A DNA stretch of 64,000 bases, taken from NCBI GenBank assembly GCA_026390595.1, contig JAPLFQ010000023.1:62001-126000 (forward strand). Direction: 5' to 3'. A program made the translations under genes and the position numbers. The notes under the pieces are model-generated. The model ran no database searches and was not told the origin of the DNA. It saw nothing but the letters and a program-made list of their open reading frames with translations. This document shows positions 35,434 through 43,939 of this stretch, piece by piece. Position 1 is the first letter of the stretch; every line of letters begins with the position of its first letter. The stretch comes from Ignavibacteriales bacterium (lineage in GTDB: Bacteria; Bacteroidota; Ignavibacteria; UBA10030).

Positions 35434-36762
35434 CTAGCGGTTCGGGAGTCGCATCCCCTGCATCGCACGCTTCATACCCCCCCTGGTCAATCGCTTCATC
35501 ATTTTCTGCATTTCATCGAACTGCTTCAACAGGCGGTTCACCTCCTGCACCGTCGTTCCGCTCCCAAGAGCGATGCGCCTTCGACGACTGCCATTGATGA
35601 CGGAGGGCCGGAGGCGTTCTTCCTGCGTCATTGACTGGATCATCGCCTCAATCCGCACGAGGGCATTGTCGTCGACCTGGACATCGGCTGGAATACGATT
35701 CATTCCGGGCAACATCCCGAGGACCTGGCTCAGGGGACCCATCTTTTTCACTTCTCGAAGCTGCTCGAGAAAATCTTCCAGCGTCAGCTGCGACTTACGG
35801 AGCTTCTCCTCGAGCTTGACCGCCTTCTCTTCATCGAATTGCTGCTGCGCCTTCTCAACGAGGGTGACAATGTCACCCATGCCGAGGATTCTGGACGCGA
35901 TGCGCTCCGGATAAAACGGTTCCAGCGCGTCGAGCTTCTCGCCGATGCCGATAAACTTGATCGGCTTCTGAACAACCGAGCGAATCGAGAGAGCAGCGCC
36001 GCCGCGGCTATCGCCATCGAGCTTCGTCAGCACCACGCCGTCGAAATTGAGACGGTCGTGAAACGCTTTCGCCGTATTCACGGCGTCCTGTCCGGTCATT
36101 GCGTCGACGACGAACAGAATCTCGTGCGGCTTCGTGATCTCCTTGATCGAGGCCACTTCCCGCATCATCTCTTCATCGACGTGCAGGCGGCCAGCGGTGT
36201 CGATGATGACTGTATCGCGAATATTCTTTCGCGCAAAATCAATCGAGTCGCCGGCGATCTTGACTGCAGATTGACCCCGGTCCGTGAAGACCGGGACGTC
36301 CAGCTGCTTTCCAAGCGTCATCAGCTGGTCAATGGCAGCCGGCCGATGCACATCAGCTGCAACCAGCAAGGGATTGCTCCCTTTGCTCTTCAGATACCCG
36401 GCGAGCTTTGCCGCAAACGTGGTTTTCCCCGAGCCTTGAAGGCCTGCGATGAGAACCACGGTCGGGGGAGTCTGCGACGTTCTGATCTCAGCTTTCGACT
36501 CGCCGAGTAGTTTGACCATCTCATCATAAATGATTTTGATGATCAACTGCCCGGGGGTGATACTGTTCAGGACATCCTGACCAATTGCCCGCTTCTGGAC
36601 GTCGTCGATAAACTGCTTGGCGACCTTGTAATTGACGTCCGCATCTAAAAGAACTCTTCTGATCTCACGGAGATTCTCGGCGACGTTCGCCTCGGTAATC
36701 CGCCCCTCTCCGCGCAGTTTCTTGAAGACCGATTCAAGCTTCTGACTAAGGCTTTCGAACAT
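35434..36762 (-). CDS. ffh: Signal recognition particle protein Ffh
   Basis: A 442-residue SRP54 GTPase that targets nascent membrane proteins to FtsY. The N domain (about 1-85) is followed by the G domain with GLQGSGKTTFAAKLA, DTAGRLHVDEEMM, TKLDGDSRGGAALS and the G5 loop IGIGEKLDALEPF. A methionine-rich M domain (GMLPGMNRI to KMMKRLTRGGMKRAMQGM) binds signal peptides and 4.5S RNA. First gene of the cluster, with a predicted promoter at 36852-36882. Confidence 0.97.
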   Translation of the reverse strand: MFESLSQKLESVFKKLRGEGRITEANVAENLREIRRVLLDADVNYKVAKQFIDDVQKRAIGQDVLNSITPGQLIIKIIYDEMVKLLGESKAEIRTSQTPPTVVLIAGLQGSGKTTFAAKLAGYLKSKGSNPLLVAADVHRPAAIDQLMTLGKQLDVPVFTDRGQSAVKIAGDSIDFARKNIRDTVIIDTAGRLHVDEEMMREVASIKEITKPHEILFVVDAMTGQDAVNTAKAFHDRLNFDGVVLTKLDGDSRGGAALSIRSVVQKPIKFIGIGEKLDALEPFYPERIASRILGMGDIVTLVEKAQQQFDEEKAVKLEEKLRKSQLTLEDFLEQLREVKKMGPLSQVLGMLPGMNRIPADVQVDDNALVRIEAMIQSMTQEERLRPSVINGSRRRRIALGSGTTVQEVNRLLKQFDEMQKMMKRLTRGGMKRAMQGMRLPNR

Positions 36763-36851
36763 CGAAACTAACCCTCTCTGCCTGACAAAACTGCCGAAAT
36801 CTCCCCGCCAATTGAGATTTCGTAAGCCAGAGGTCTCAAAATTAAGGGCCT

Positions 36852-36882
36852 ATAAAGTAGCGAAAAAAAGACAGCCAATCAA
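36852..36882 (-). promoter_or_regulatory. Probable promoter of the ffh-rplS cluster
   Basis: On the minus strand TTG (36882-36880), 20 nt, then TACTTTAT (36859-36852); the -7 box keeps TA and TTT but lacks the final G. It lies about 90 nt before the ffh ATG. The rest of the 250-bp gap holds only the ATP synthase terminator. Confidence 0.4.
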
Positions 36883-36932
36883 GGCATTTGTGGAGCACGC
36901 AGGCAGGCCGAGACAGGGTCCCGGTCAACAAA

Positions 36933-36965
36933 AAACCGTTGCCCCGGTGATCGCGGCAACGGTTT
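36933..36965 (-). terminator. Rho-independent terminator of the ATP synthase operon
   Basis: AAACCGTTGCC (36933-36943) pairs with GGCAACGGTTT (36955-36965); on the minus strand the stem ends in TTTTTTG. It lies 48 bp after the atpG stop. Confidence 0.9.
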
Positions 36966-37012
36966 CAAGCATTTCTTTAGCTCTTTTCCCTCAACCCCGG
37001 CAGGGAAGGCAC

Positions 37013-37894
37013 TCAGCCTGCTTTGGTTAACGCTTCAGCGCCACTTACAATTTCAAGCAGTTCCTTGGTGATCGATGCCTGGCGTGCATTGTTGAACTTG
37101 AGCGTGAGGTCACGGATAAGCTCTTTCGCGTTCTCCGTAGCGTTGTCCATAGCCGTCATCCGGGCTCCCTGTTCAGCGGCATTTGACTCAAGGAGCATCC
37201 GCCACATCTGGAAATTCAGGTGACGCGGAATGAGCGCATTGACGATTTCCACGCTCGACGGCTCGTAAATATAGTCGACCTGCGACAGGGAATGAAGATC
37301 CTTCGACGATTTCGTCTCCTCCGGTGGAATAGGAAGCAGCTGTTCGATGACGATCCTCTGTTGAATGACCGACTTGAATTCGTTGTAGATCACATCAACC
37401 CTGTCGTAGTCTCCCCTGAGGAACCCTTCGGTGATTTCCTGAACAATTTCCCGCGCATCGCTGAAATCGAGGTCGGTGAAAATGCCGGGATACTTGGACA
37501 CGACCGTGAAATTTCTCTTACCGAAGAAGTCCGTTCCTTTTCGCCCGACTGTGAGCACACGTGCTTGAAGGCCTGAGTACGTCTTCAGCTGATTGACAGC
37601 CGCCTTGATGATATTGCTGTTGAAAGATCCGCACAAACCGCGATCGGCAGTGATGACGATGAGAAGGACGTTTTTTGTTTCCCGGCCGACGAGGAGGGCA
37701 TTGAGGTTGACGTCCACCTTCGTAACGAGATGGCGGAGGAGCTCGCCGAGCTTTCTTGCGTACGGGCGCGCAAAGATGATCGCTTCCTGTGCCCGTCGCA
37801 GCCGGGCAGCCGCGACCATTTTCATAGCCTTGGTGATTTTCTGGGTATTCTTAACACCAGAGATGCGCCGTCGTATTTCGCGAAGTGTTGCCAT
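37013..37894 (-). CDS. atpG: ATP synthase F1 gamma subunit
   Basis: A 293-residue gamma subunit, the rotating shaft of F1. MATLREIRRRISGVKNTQKITKAMKMV is reduced here to its key N-terminal helix, and the C-terminal helix has ARMTAMDNATENA followed by LTLKFNNARQASITKELLEIV. Length is typical. Last gene of the operon, followed by a strong terminator. Confidence 0.97.
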   Translation of the reverse strand: MATLREIRRRISGVKNTQKITKAMKMVAAARLRRAQEAIIFARPYARKLGELLRHLVTKVDVNLNALLVGRETKNVLLIVITADRGLCGSFNSNIIKAAVNQLKTYSGLQARVLTVGRKGTDFFGKRNFTVVSKYPGIFTDLDFSDAREIVQEITEGFLRGDYDRVDVIYNEFKSVIQQRIVIEQLLPIPPEETKSSKDLHSLSQVDYIYEPSSVEIVNALIPRHLNFQMWRMLLESNAAEQGARMTAMDNATENAKELIRDLTLKFNNARQASITKELLEIVSGAEALTKAG

Positions 37895-37931
37895 GCGTCA
37901 CAAGTACCCGACACGTTTGAAGAACATTGCG

Positions 37932-39491
37932 TTATGCAGCCTTCCCAGAGGTCCTGAACTTGCCGGCGAATTCCTTCAGGACTTCGTGGAGTTTGGCCGC
38001 CGTAACATCGGAAAGTTCTTTCGTTCCGGAAATCGTCACATAGATATCAGAGTACTTCATTTCGATGAATTCGTGCAATTCGCGTTCATAGCGCATCACA
38101 TCTTCCATCGGTATTGCATCAAGATATCCGTTTGTGCCGGCGAAAATTCCCACGATTTGCTTCTCCACAGGCATCGGCACATACTGCCCCTGCTTGAGCA
38201 ACTCAACGAGACGGGAACCCCGGCGAAGCTGCTGCTGCGTTGCTTTGTCCAGGTCAGAGCCGAATTTCGCGAACGCTTCCAGTTCACGGTACTGGGCGAG
38301 GTCGAGGCGCAGACGTCCGGCGACCTTCCGCAGGGCTTTGATCTGCGCATTACCGCCAACGCGCGAAACCGAGATGCCGACGTTGATCGCAGGGCGAATA
38401 CCAGAGTTGAACAGGCTCGATTCGAGGTAAATCTGTCCATCGGTAATCGAGATGACGTTTGTCGGAATGTACGCAGAGACGTCGCCTGCCTGTGTTTCAA
38501 TAATCGGGAGAGCGGTCAGGCTTCCGCCGCCAAGATTGTCGTTCAGCTTGGAGGCCCGTTCCAGCAGACGAGAATGGAGATAGAACACATCGCCCGGATA
38601 GGCTTCGCGTCCAGGAGGGCGGCGCAGAAGCAGGGACATCTGGCGATATGCCTGGGCATGTTTCGAGAGATCATCGTAAATGACGAGAGCGTGTCGTCCG
38701 CTGTCACGGAAAAACTCGCCAAGCGTTGCGCCGGCGTACGGAGCAATGAACTGCAGAGGAGCGGGGTCACTTGCCGTGGCCTGGATGACGGTCGTATACT
38801 CCATCGCTCCAAACTCTTCCAGCTTGCTTACCACCTGCGCCAACGTGGAACCCTTCTGACCGATAGCGACATAAATGCAGAAGACCGGCTTGATCCCTTC
38901 GCTCTTTGCTTTCTCCGTGTGCGTGTACTTCTGATTGATGATCGCATCGAGTGCGACGGCGGTCTTCCCTGTTTGCCGATCTCCGATAATCAGCTCGCGT
39001 TGGCCACGTCCGATGGGGATCATGCCATCGACAGCCTTCAGGCCGGTTTGCAGAGGTTCCTTCACAGGCTGACGCTGCAGCACACCAAGCGCCTTTCGTT
39101 CCAGTGGCAGAAACCGTTCTGTCTTGATCGGCCCTTTTCCATCAATCGGCTCACCAAGCGGCGTCACGACCCGTCCCAGCATCTCCTCTCCCACCGGCAT
39201 CGAGGCAAGGCGCTTTGTCCTTTTGACAATGTCCCCCTCCTTCACGAATCTGCTTTCGCCAAACAGCACACAGCCGACATTGTCCTCTTCGACATTCAAC
39301 ACCATGCCAAACACGTCATGCGGGAACTCCACGAGTTCGCTCGCCATAACCTTGGACAGGCCATAGACGCGGGCGATACCATCTCCAACCTGGAGCACGG
39401 TGCCCACGTCATACACGTCAACTTCCTTTTGAAAACCGGAGAGTTGTTTCCGCAGTATTGCAGAAACTTCATCAGGTCTCACTTCTGGCAT
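37932..39491 (-). CDS. atpA: ATP synthase F1 alpha subunit
   Basis: A 519-residue alpha subunit carrying the non-catalytic nucleotide site. Walker A is [13 protein letters not shown], Walker B region [14 protein letters not shown], and the family signature [14 protein letters not shown] is present. It lies 37 bp before atpG. The beta subunit gene is not adjacent. Confidence 0.98.
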   Translation of the reverse strand: MPEVRPDEVSAILRKQLSGFQKEVDVYDVGTVLQVGDGIARVYGLSKVMASELVEFPHDVFGMVLNVEEDNVGCVLFGESRFVKEGDIVKRTKRLASMPVGEEMLGRVVTPLGEPIDGKGPIKTERFLPLERKALGVLQRQPVKEPLQTGLKAVDGMIPIGRGQRELIIGDRQTGKTAVALDAIINQKYTHTEKAKSEGIKPVFCIYVAIGQKGSTLAQVVSKLEEFGAMEYTTVIQATASDPAPLQFIAPYAGATLGEFFRDSGRHALVIYDDLSKHAQAYRQMSLLLRRPPGREAYPGDVFYLHSRLLERASKLNDNLGGGSLTALPIIETQAGDVSAYIPTNVISITDGQIYLESSLFNSGIRPAINVGISVSRVGGNAQIKALRKVAGRLRLDLAQYRELEAFAKFGSDLDKATQQQLRRGSRLVELLKQGQYVPMPVEKQIVGIFAGTNGYLDAIPMEDVMRYERELHEFIEMKYSDIYVTISGTKELSDVTAAKLHEVLKEFAGKFRTSGKAA

Positions 39492-39532
39492 ACGATTTCC
39501 TCTTGGTCAAGTCTGATTATCGAAACGGCCTG

Positions 39533-40084
39533 CTAAGTACGGCCAATCCCTTCGGCGAAGCGGACACGGAGCAGCTCAAGCTGCCGTTGAACGCTGCCAT
39601 CATACACTGTATCGCCAACTCTGGCGACGAAACCGCCCTTCAGCTGCGCATCGATGCTGAAGGCCACGCGCACTTTTTTCTGCGTTATCTCCTCAAACCG
39701 CTTCACAATTGACTGCTGCTGGCTCTTGGAGAGCTCCGTCGCAGCCCGCACTTCGAGCGTGACGATGCCCAGCCGGTCATCGCGAAGTTTGAAGTACTCG
39801 CCGATGATGTCTCCCAGCACATCCTCCCGCCCCTTCTCGACAATCATGTTCAGGAAATCGAATGAGAGTGCACTGATGCGGGATTTGAAGACCGCGCTCA
39901 GGACCGCCCGCTTCTTCTCCTTCGAGATGACGGGGCTCTTGAGCAACGCCAGAAACTCGCGCGACTCTCTGATCGCCTTCCAGACGACTTCAAGATCGTC
40001 TGCAACGCGTTCGCCCTGTTTCTGTTCCTCGGCAAGTTCCAATGCGGCCTCTGCGTAGCGCCGCGCAACACGATATGCACTCAT
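39533..40084 (-). CDS. atpH: ATP synthase F1 delta subunit
   Basis: A 183-residue delta (OSCP-type) subunit, part of the stator joining F1 to the b subunits. MSAYRVARRYAEAALELAEE is the typical N-terminal helix and the C-terminal part has QKKVRVAFSIDAQLKGGFVARVGD, then YDGSVQRQLELL. ATG 40084 is chosen because AGGAAA lies just upstream and the family N-terminus begins there; an in-frame start 33 nt earlier exists. Confidence 0.94.
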   Translation of the reverse strand: MSAYRVARRYAEAALELAEEQKQGERVADDLEVVWKAIRESREFLALLKSPVISKEKKRAVLSAVFKSRISALSFDFLNMIVEKGREDVLGDIIGEYFKLRDDRLGIVTLEVRAATELSKSQQQSIVKRFEEITQKKVRVAFSIDAQLKGGFVARVGDTVYDGSVQRQLELLRVRFAEGIGRT

Positions 40085-40185
40085 AGATTTCCTGATTGCC
40101 CGCCGTCGAGATGACACTGAGATGGAGTTCGAGCGACGATCGCCTCTCCGGACAAACCACCTCCGCGCAACCCCTGAGCACTCGT

Positions 40186-40671
40186 TTAGCTATTGGGGAG
40201 TTGATTCAGAAAGCTGTCGACGATCTTCCTGTGCTTCGCCGCATCCAACGTCTCATCGAGAATCTTGCCAGCAGCCAGCACTGCCAGGTCGGCGACCTCG
40301 GTCCGTAATTGCTGCTTGGCAGCATCGACGTCCCGCTGAATCTCCTCCTTCGCATGCTGGATTTCCCGCTGTGCCTGTTGATGAGCTTTGGCGACAACTT
40401 CCTCTTTCAGCTTCTCTGCGAACGCCTTTCCTTCCCGAATGATCTTCTGATACTCGTCTTCGGCTTTCGCAAGATTCAGTTCATTCTGCTTCAAGAGTTC
40501 CGCGGCATCCGCACGGGCCCTTTCAGCCATCTCGAGCGCCTGACGGATCGTATCTTCACGATCTTTGAGCGACTGCAGGAGCGGCTTCCAGGCGAACTTT
40601 GACAGAACGATGAGAAGGACCACAAACGTGGCAACCGTCCAAACCATTAACCCTGGATTGATATCAAACAT
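40186..40671 (-). CDS. atpF: ATP synthase Fo b subunit
   Basis: A 161-residue b subunit: one N-terminal membrane helix (about 6-28, LMVWTVATFVVLLIVLSKF) followed by a long charged coiled coil (KDREDTIRQALEMAERARADA onward). It forms the peripheral stalk. Only one b-type gene is present, so the stalk is probably a homodimer. It is 16 bp after atpE. Confidence 0.95.
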   Translation of the reverse strand: MFDINPGLMVWTVATFVVLLIVLSKFAWKPLLQSLKDREDTIRQALEMAERARADAAELLKQNELNLAKAEDEYQKIIREGKAFAEKLKEEVVAKAHQQAQREIQHAKEEIQRDVDAAKQQLRTEVADLAVLAAGKILDETLDAAKHRKIVDSFLNQLPNS

Positions 40672-40687
40672 GGACTGTCGTCCCCGG

Positions 40688-40918
40688 TTACTTCAACGTG
40701 GCAAGAATGATGCAGATCGCCAGGCCAAAAAACGTTGCGCCCTCGATCAAAGCTGCGGCAATAATCATGGCCGTCCGAACTTGTCCCGCAACTTCGGGCT
40801 GTCGACCGGTGGCTTCCATCGTGGCTGCTGCGAGTTTGCCGATACCGTACGCCGCACCGATAACGATGAGACCGGCGCCGATACCCGCTGAAAGATACGC
40901 TAGTGCAAATGTTCCCAT
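40688..40918 (-). CDS. atpE: ATP synthase Fo c subunit
   Basis: A 76-residue two-helix proteolipid forming the rotor ring. Helix 1 has GIGAGLIVIGAAYGIGKLA, the polar loop ATGRQPE, and helix 2 carries the ion-binding glutamate in ALIEGATFFGLAI. The Q/ES/T pattern of sodium-binding rings is not seen, so protons are the likely coupling ion (inference). Confidence 0.96.
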   Translation of the reverse strand: MGTFALAYLSAGIGAGLIVIGAAYGIGKLAAATMEATGRQPEVAGQVRTAMIIAAALIEGATFFGLAICIILATLK

Positions 40919-40977
40919 TGTATGTATTCCTCCTGATTGAATAGGTCGTTCAGATAGTGCAGAGTTTTCTTTCGAAC

Positions 40978-41907
40978 TTAGTGAGACTGCTCAGCATGCT
41001 CCTCAGTGTGTTCAGTTTGCATGCCAAAGCCCATGAAGAGCGATGTCAACATGACGAATATGTATGCCTGCAGGAACGCGACAAACAGCTCAAGCATGAG
41101 AACCCCCACGCTGAAGAGCACGGGGAGCGGAGCCAGAACTGCCGACCGAAAGAGCAAGATCAACCCGATCAGCGCCAGCAAGACGATATGGCCTCCGTTC
41201 ATGTTCGCGAACAAACGCATACACAGAGCGAAGGGCTTTGTGAACAAGCCGAGTATTTCCACCGGGATCATGATTGGCCAGAGCGCCCAGTGAACGCCGC
41301 CTGTCAGGTGAGCGACGTAGTGCGTGACCCCTTGCGCGCGTATTGCCGCGACCTGAATCATGATGAACGCAATAAAAGCCAAGGCGCCGGTGACCGAGAT
41401 ATTCGATGTCGACGTCGCACCGTACGGGATCAGGCCGAGGAGATTCATGATCAGGATGAAAAAGAAAAGGGTCAGCAGGAAGGGAAGATAGCGGAGACCC
41501 CCGGGGCCCATATTGGGCACCGCCACTTCATCCCGTATGAACAGAATGAAGACCTCAAGGAGATTTCCAACGCCCTTCGGCACGACGCTCTTCCGGTTCT
41601 TTCTGGCTGCATAGATTGCCATGGCTGCAACAATAACCGCAGCGACCAGAAGAAAGAAGACGTGTTTCGACATTGAAAGGTCGATCGTCAGATCACCGAT
41701 CTGGAACGAAGGACCATGGGGCAGTTCCACATGACCCCACGGAAGCTCAAGCTCCCCCGAGTTCTTCATGTGGTCCAGCAGGTGTCCGAACGCAAAACCC
41801 TCACCGTGCTGAGCGGCGCTGTCTGCTACGGCCGCCAACGCGGTATCAACCACACTCACCGCACCGTGCCGGGCTGTATCAACTGCTGCTGCTGTTGGAT
41901 CTACCAT
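40978..41907 (-). CDS. atpB: ATP synthase Fo a subunit
   Basis: A 309-residue a subunit that forms the ion half-channels against the c ring. An unusually long polar N-terminus (about 1-85, with DTARHGAVS and several HG/HGE motifs) precedes the membrane part. The essential arginine is in PFALCMRLFANMNGGH, and GLIPYGATSTSN and the last helix AYIFVMLTSLF are also typical. It ends in a histidine/glutamate-rich tail. ATG 41907 begins 10 bp after the atpI-like stop; an in-frame ATG at 41961 would overlap that gene. Confidence 0.94.
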   Translation of the reverse strand: MVDPTAAAVDTARHGAVSVVDTALAAVADSAAQHGEGFAFGHLLDHMKNSGELELPWGHVELPHGPSFQIGDLTIDLSMSKHVFFLLVAAVIVAAMAIYAARKNRKSVVPKGVGNLLEVFILFIRDEVAVPNMGPGGLRYLPFLLTLFFFILIMNLLGLIPYGATSTSNISVTGALAFIAFIMIQVAAIRAQGVTHYVAHLTGGVHWALWPIMIPVEILGLFTKPFALCMRLFANMNGGHIVLLALIGLILLFRSAVLAPLPVLFSVGVLMLELFVAFLQAYIFVMLTSLFMGFGMQTEHTEEHAEQSH

Positions 41908-41917
41908 CGATGTCAGA

Positions 41918-42301
41918 TTAGCGTTTGAGAGCAACTTTTTTCTGGAGAAGGTGAATTTCAAGAACCAGGTTCAGCACAAAAAACAACAAGAACGAGATCA
42001 TCAGCGAAACCGTGTGAAACTCATAGACCCGAACGAGCACAAACACAATTCCGACGAGCAAGCCCATCCGTACGAACGTTCCGCCAAGAATGATCTTGAG
42101 AAACGTCGTGTTGGATTTTTCAAATCCAGCCTCAATACAGGCATATCCAAGCAGAAGGTGAACGATGCTCGCGGCGCCGCTGGCAACGACACTCCGGACA
42201 ATCTCTTTGCTGGAGTACAGCGAGAGTGGAAGCACGACAAGCACAACCACTCCGAAGACACAATATGACACAAGCTTCAAGAATGCCCAGTCGATCTTCA
42301 C
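41918..42301 (-). CDS. AtpI-like small membrane protein of the ATP synthase operon
   Basis: A 127-residue protein with four predicted membrane helices (WAFLKLVSYCVFGVVVLVVLP, then SVVASGAASIVHLLLGYACI, FVRMGLLVGIVFVLVR and LMISFLLFFVLNLVL). The place between atpZ and atpB and the topology fit AtpI/UncI-like assembly factors that help build the c ring, although sequence motifs are weak. GTG 42301 overlaps the atpZ stop (GTGA) and is preferred; the frame is open further upstream inside atpZ. Confidence 0.7.
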   Translation of the reverse strand: MKIDWAFLKLVSYCVFGVVVLVVLPLSLYSSKEIVRSVVASGAASIVHLLLGYACIEAGFEKSNTTFLKIILGGTFVRMGLLVGIVFVLVRVYEFHTVSLMISFLLFFVLNLVLEIHLLQKKVALKR

Positions 42302-42576
42302 GGTTTCGCGTTCGCAGACTTTTCCTGTTTTCCGAGTTCCACTGCAGATTTCAGAAACTTGATCAATCCGCCGATCGCACCAAAGCCCAGGCCGATCAAT
42401 TTGAACATCGGCGACGTTTCGTACCGGGTATCCAGCCACCAGCCTATCAGGAAGAACACCACGATGGCTGCTGCAAGCTGGATCCCCATTGTCAAATAGG
42501 GAGCGACCTCGCGGAGCGTCTGGTCGGTAGGTTGCTCAGGCTTGCGGGGTCCAGCGGAATTCGGTTCCTTCGTCAT
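42298..42576 (-). CDS. atpZ: AtpZ/AtpI-family protein
   Basis: A 92-residue protein with a polar N-terminus (about 1-25) and two membrane helices (YLTMGIQLAAAIVVFFLIGWWLD reduced to its core, and FKLIGLGFGAIGGLIKFL). GWWLD followed by a glycine-rich second helix is characteristic of AtpZ, which works with AtpI in ATP synthase assembly or Mg/Ca handling. First intact gene of the ATP synthase operon; the bactofilin remnant ends 28 bp upstream. Confidence 0.85.
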   Translation of the reverse strand: MTKEPNSAGPRKPEQPTDQTLREVAPYLTMGIQLAAAIVVFFLIGWWLDTRYETSPMFKLIGLGFGAIGGLIKFLKSAVELGKQEKSANAKP

Positions 42577-42604
42577 GCTGCGCCCTCTCCGACAGTCAAA
42601 CGGC

Positions 42605-42797
42605 TCAGTGACGGGCTTCGTAGAGTTGAGTCTTCTCCGTCATCACCACTTTTCCATCGAACAGGCACCCTTCATCGATCACCAGCCTCGACGCGCGGAT
42701 GTCTCCTGATGCGAACATTACCCTGACTGCGGATCTTCCCTTCGACGACGGTTCCCGGGCCAATCAGATTGAGTTCTTTGACCGGATCAGTTTTCAG
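42605..42797 (-). pseudogene. Bactofilin gene with internal deletion and frameshift
   Basis: Directly after an M23 peptidase, where bactofilins are often encoded, the minus strand reads ELNLIGPGTVVEGKIRSQGNVRI and, after a +1 shift at about 42705-42712, GDIRASRLVIDEGCLFDGKVVM followed by TEKTQLYEARH and TGA. These are the first and last beta-helix segments of a bactofilin (cytoskeletal polymer). About 40-45 residues of the middle are missing and the remaining parts are out of frame. The start is also damaged: an AAGGAG is followed at the right distance by CTG (42797), not ATG. Without the shift, translation stops at a TGA shortly after the junction. Confidence 0.8.
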
Positions 42798-42810
42798 AGC
42801 CGTAGCTCCT

Positions 42811-43698
42811 TCAGAAGTTAAGGTTTAGGATGAAGTTGGCCGGGTCGACAGGCACGCCGTCCCGCCAGATTTCGAAGTGAACATGTGGTCCCGCACTTGT
42901 TTCGCCCGAGTTCCCAAGCAATGCGATCGGTTCACCGCGCCGCACGTGCGCATTCATCGCTATGAGCACGGACTGATTATGCTTATAGAACGTCAGGAAC
43001 CCGCCGGGATGCGAGAGAATGACCTTGTTTCCATCATCACTCGTCCACCCTGAAAAGACAACGAATCCATCAGCCGCTGCATTGACCAGCGCTCCGACAC
43101 TTCCCGCAATGTCCAGTCCGTAGTGTCGTCGGGAGGCGTCAAATCCCCCCGTAATGTACCCTGATGTCGGCAGGATGACCGGAAATACGATCCGGGTATT
43201 CTCCGAGGGAGCAGACTGAACCGATCGAGTAGCGGCGATCGAGTTTGTCGCTGCCGGACGGACGATGTCGGGCAGGTTCTGCGCCCGATCTTCCTTTTTC
43301 CGTGTGTCAGGCTTTTCGGTTTTTGAGTTGCCAACGATCGCTACACCAGAATCCGTCACCACTGCTCTCTCTCCCAGCGCGTTGCGCAACCTTGCATTGT
43401 ATTCCCTCAGGAGGATCAATTCCTGGAGGACTGCGGTCATCCGTTCGTTGAGCGAAACGAGTTCTTTGCTGTACCGATTCACGAGTCCCGGGTTCTCGAT
43501 GGGTATGAGAGTTCCCACGGGCGTGAACACGAGTAGTCCCAGAACGATTGCGACAACGAAGACGAGCGTGCCGGAGATCAGGGCATAAAATTGCCAAGGA
43601 GCGAGCCGCAACGATTTTGCCTTCCCTGCATCATCACGAGGTACGAGCAGGAGATCGTAGCGTACCTTTTTTGATCTATGATGCTGGTCTCCCGACAT
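42811..43698 (-). CDS. M23-family peptidoglycan metallopeptidase (LytM-like), membrane anchored
   Basis: A 295-residue protein: short basic cytoplasmic N-terminus, one membrane helix (about 39-61, FYALISGTLVFVVAIVLGLLV), a coiled linker, and a C-terminal M23 domain. Zinc ligands are in RRHYGLDIAG and GPHVHFEI, both complete, so it is likely an active endopeptidase cutting peptidoglycan cross-links. ATG 43698 has AGAGG upstream; the frame runs 20 codons further without support. A promoter is predicted at 43838-43869. The partner bactofilin downstream is broken. Confidence 0.9.
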   Translation of the reverse strand: MSGDQHHRSKKVRYDLLLVPRDDAGKAKSLRLAPWQFYALISGTLVFVVAIVLGLLVFTPVGTLIPIENPGLVNRYSKELVSLNERMTAVLQELILLREYNARLRNALGERAVVTDSGVAIVGNSKTEKPDTRKKEDRAQNLPDIVRPAATNSIAATRSVQSAPSENTRIVFPVILPTSGYITGGFDASRRHYGLDIAGSVGALVNAAADGFVVFSGWTSDDGNKVILSHPGGFLTFYKHNQSVLIAMNAHVRRGEPIALLGNSGETSAGPHVHFEIWRDGVPVDPANFILNLNF

Positions 43699-43837
43699 CT
43701 GGCCTCTGCACTCCACTCGAGTCTGGCACGATCTTCTCGACCATGCACCCCGGGGCAACTCTTGCTCAGGGGAGCCCTCCCACTCATACGGGAGAGAAAA
43801 ACAGGTAAAATCGGGGCAAAATCATAAAATTGGACTG

Positions 43838-43869
43838 ATAATTTATGCAAAACGTGCCCAAAAGTCAAA
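43838..43869 (-). promoter_or_regulatory. Probable promoter of the M23 peptidase and possibly the ATP synthase operon
   Basis: On the minus strand TTTG (43869-43866), 20 nt, then TAAATTAT (43845-43838); the -7 box keeps TA and TT. It lies in the 241-bp gap between the glycosyltransferase and the peptidase, in which nothing else was recognised. Confidence 0.4.
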
Positions 43870-43939
43870 GGAATTATTGCAGTTACAGCGATGATGGGAT
43901 GAGAACGAAATGATGAACAGCTGTGAGGGGAGTGTTTTC

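Noticed and set aside
37593-39536. A 647-codon frame on the plus strand opposite atpG/atpA
   Set aside because: Antisense to highly conserved ATP synthase genes; explained by codon bias and without any recognisable domain.
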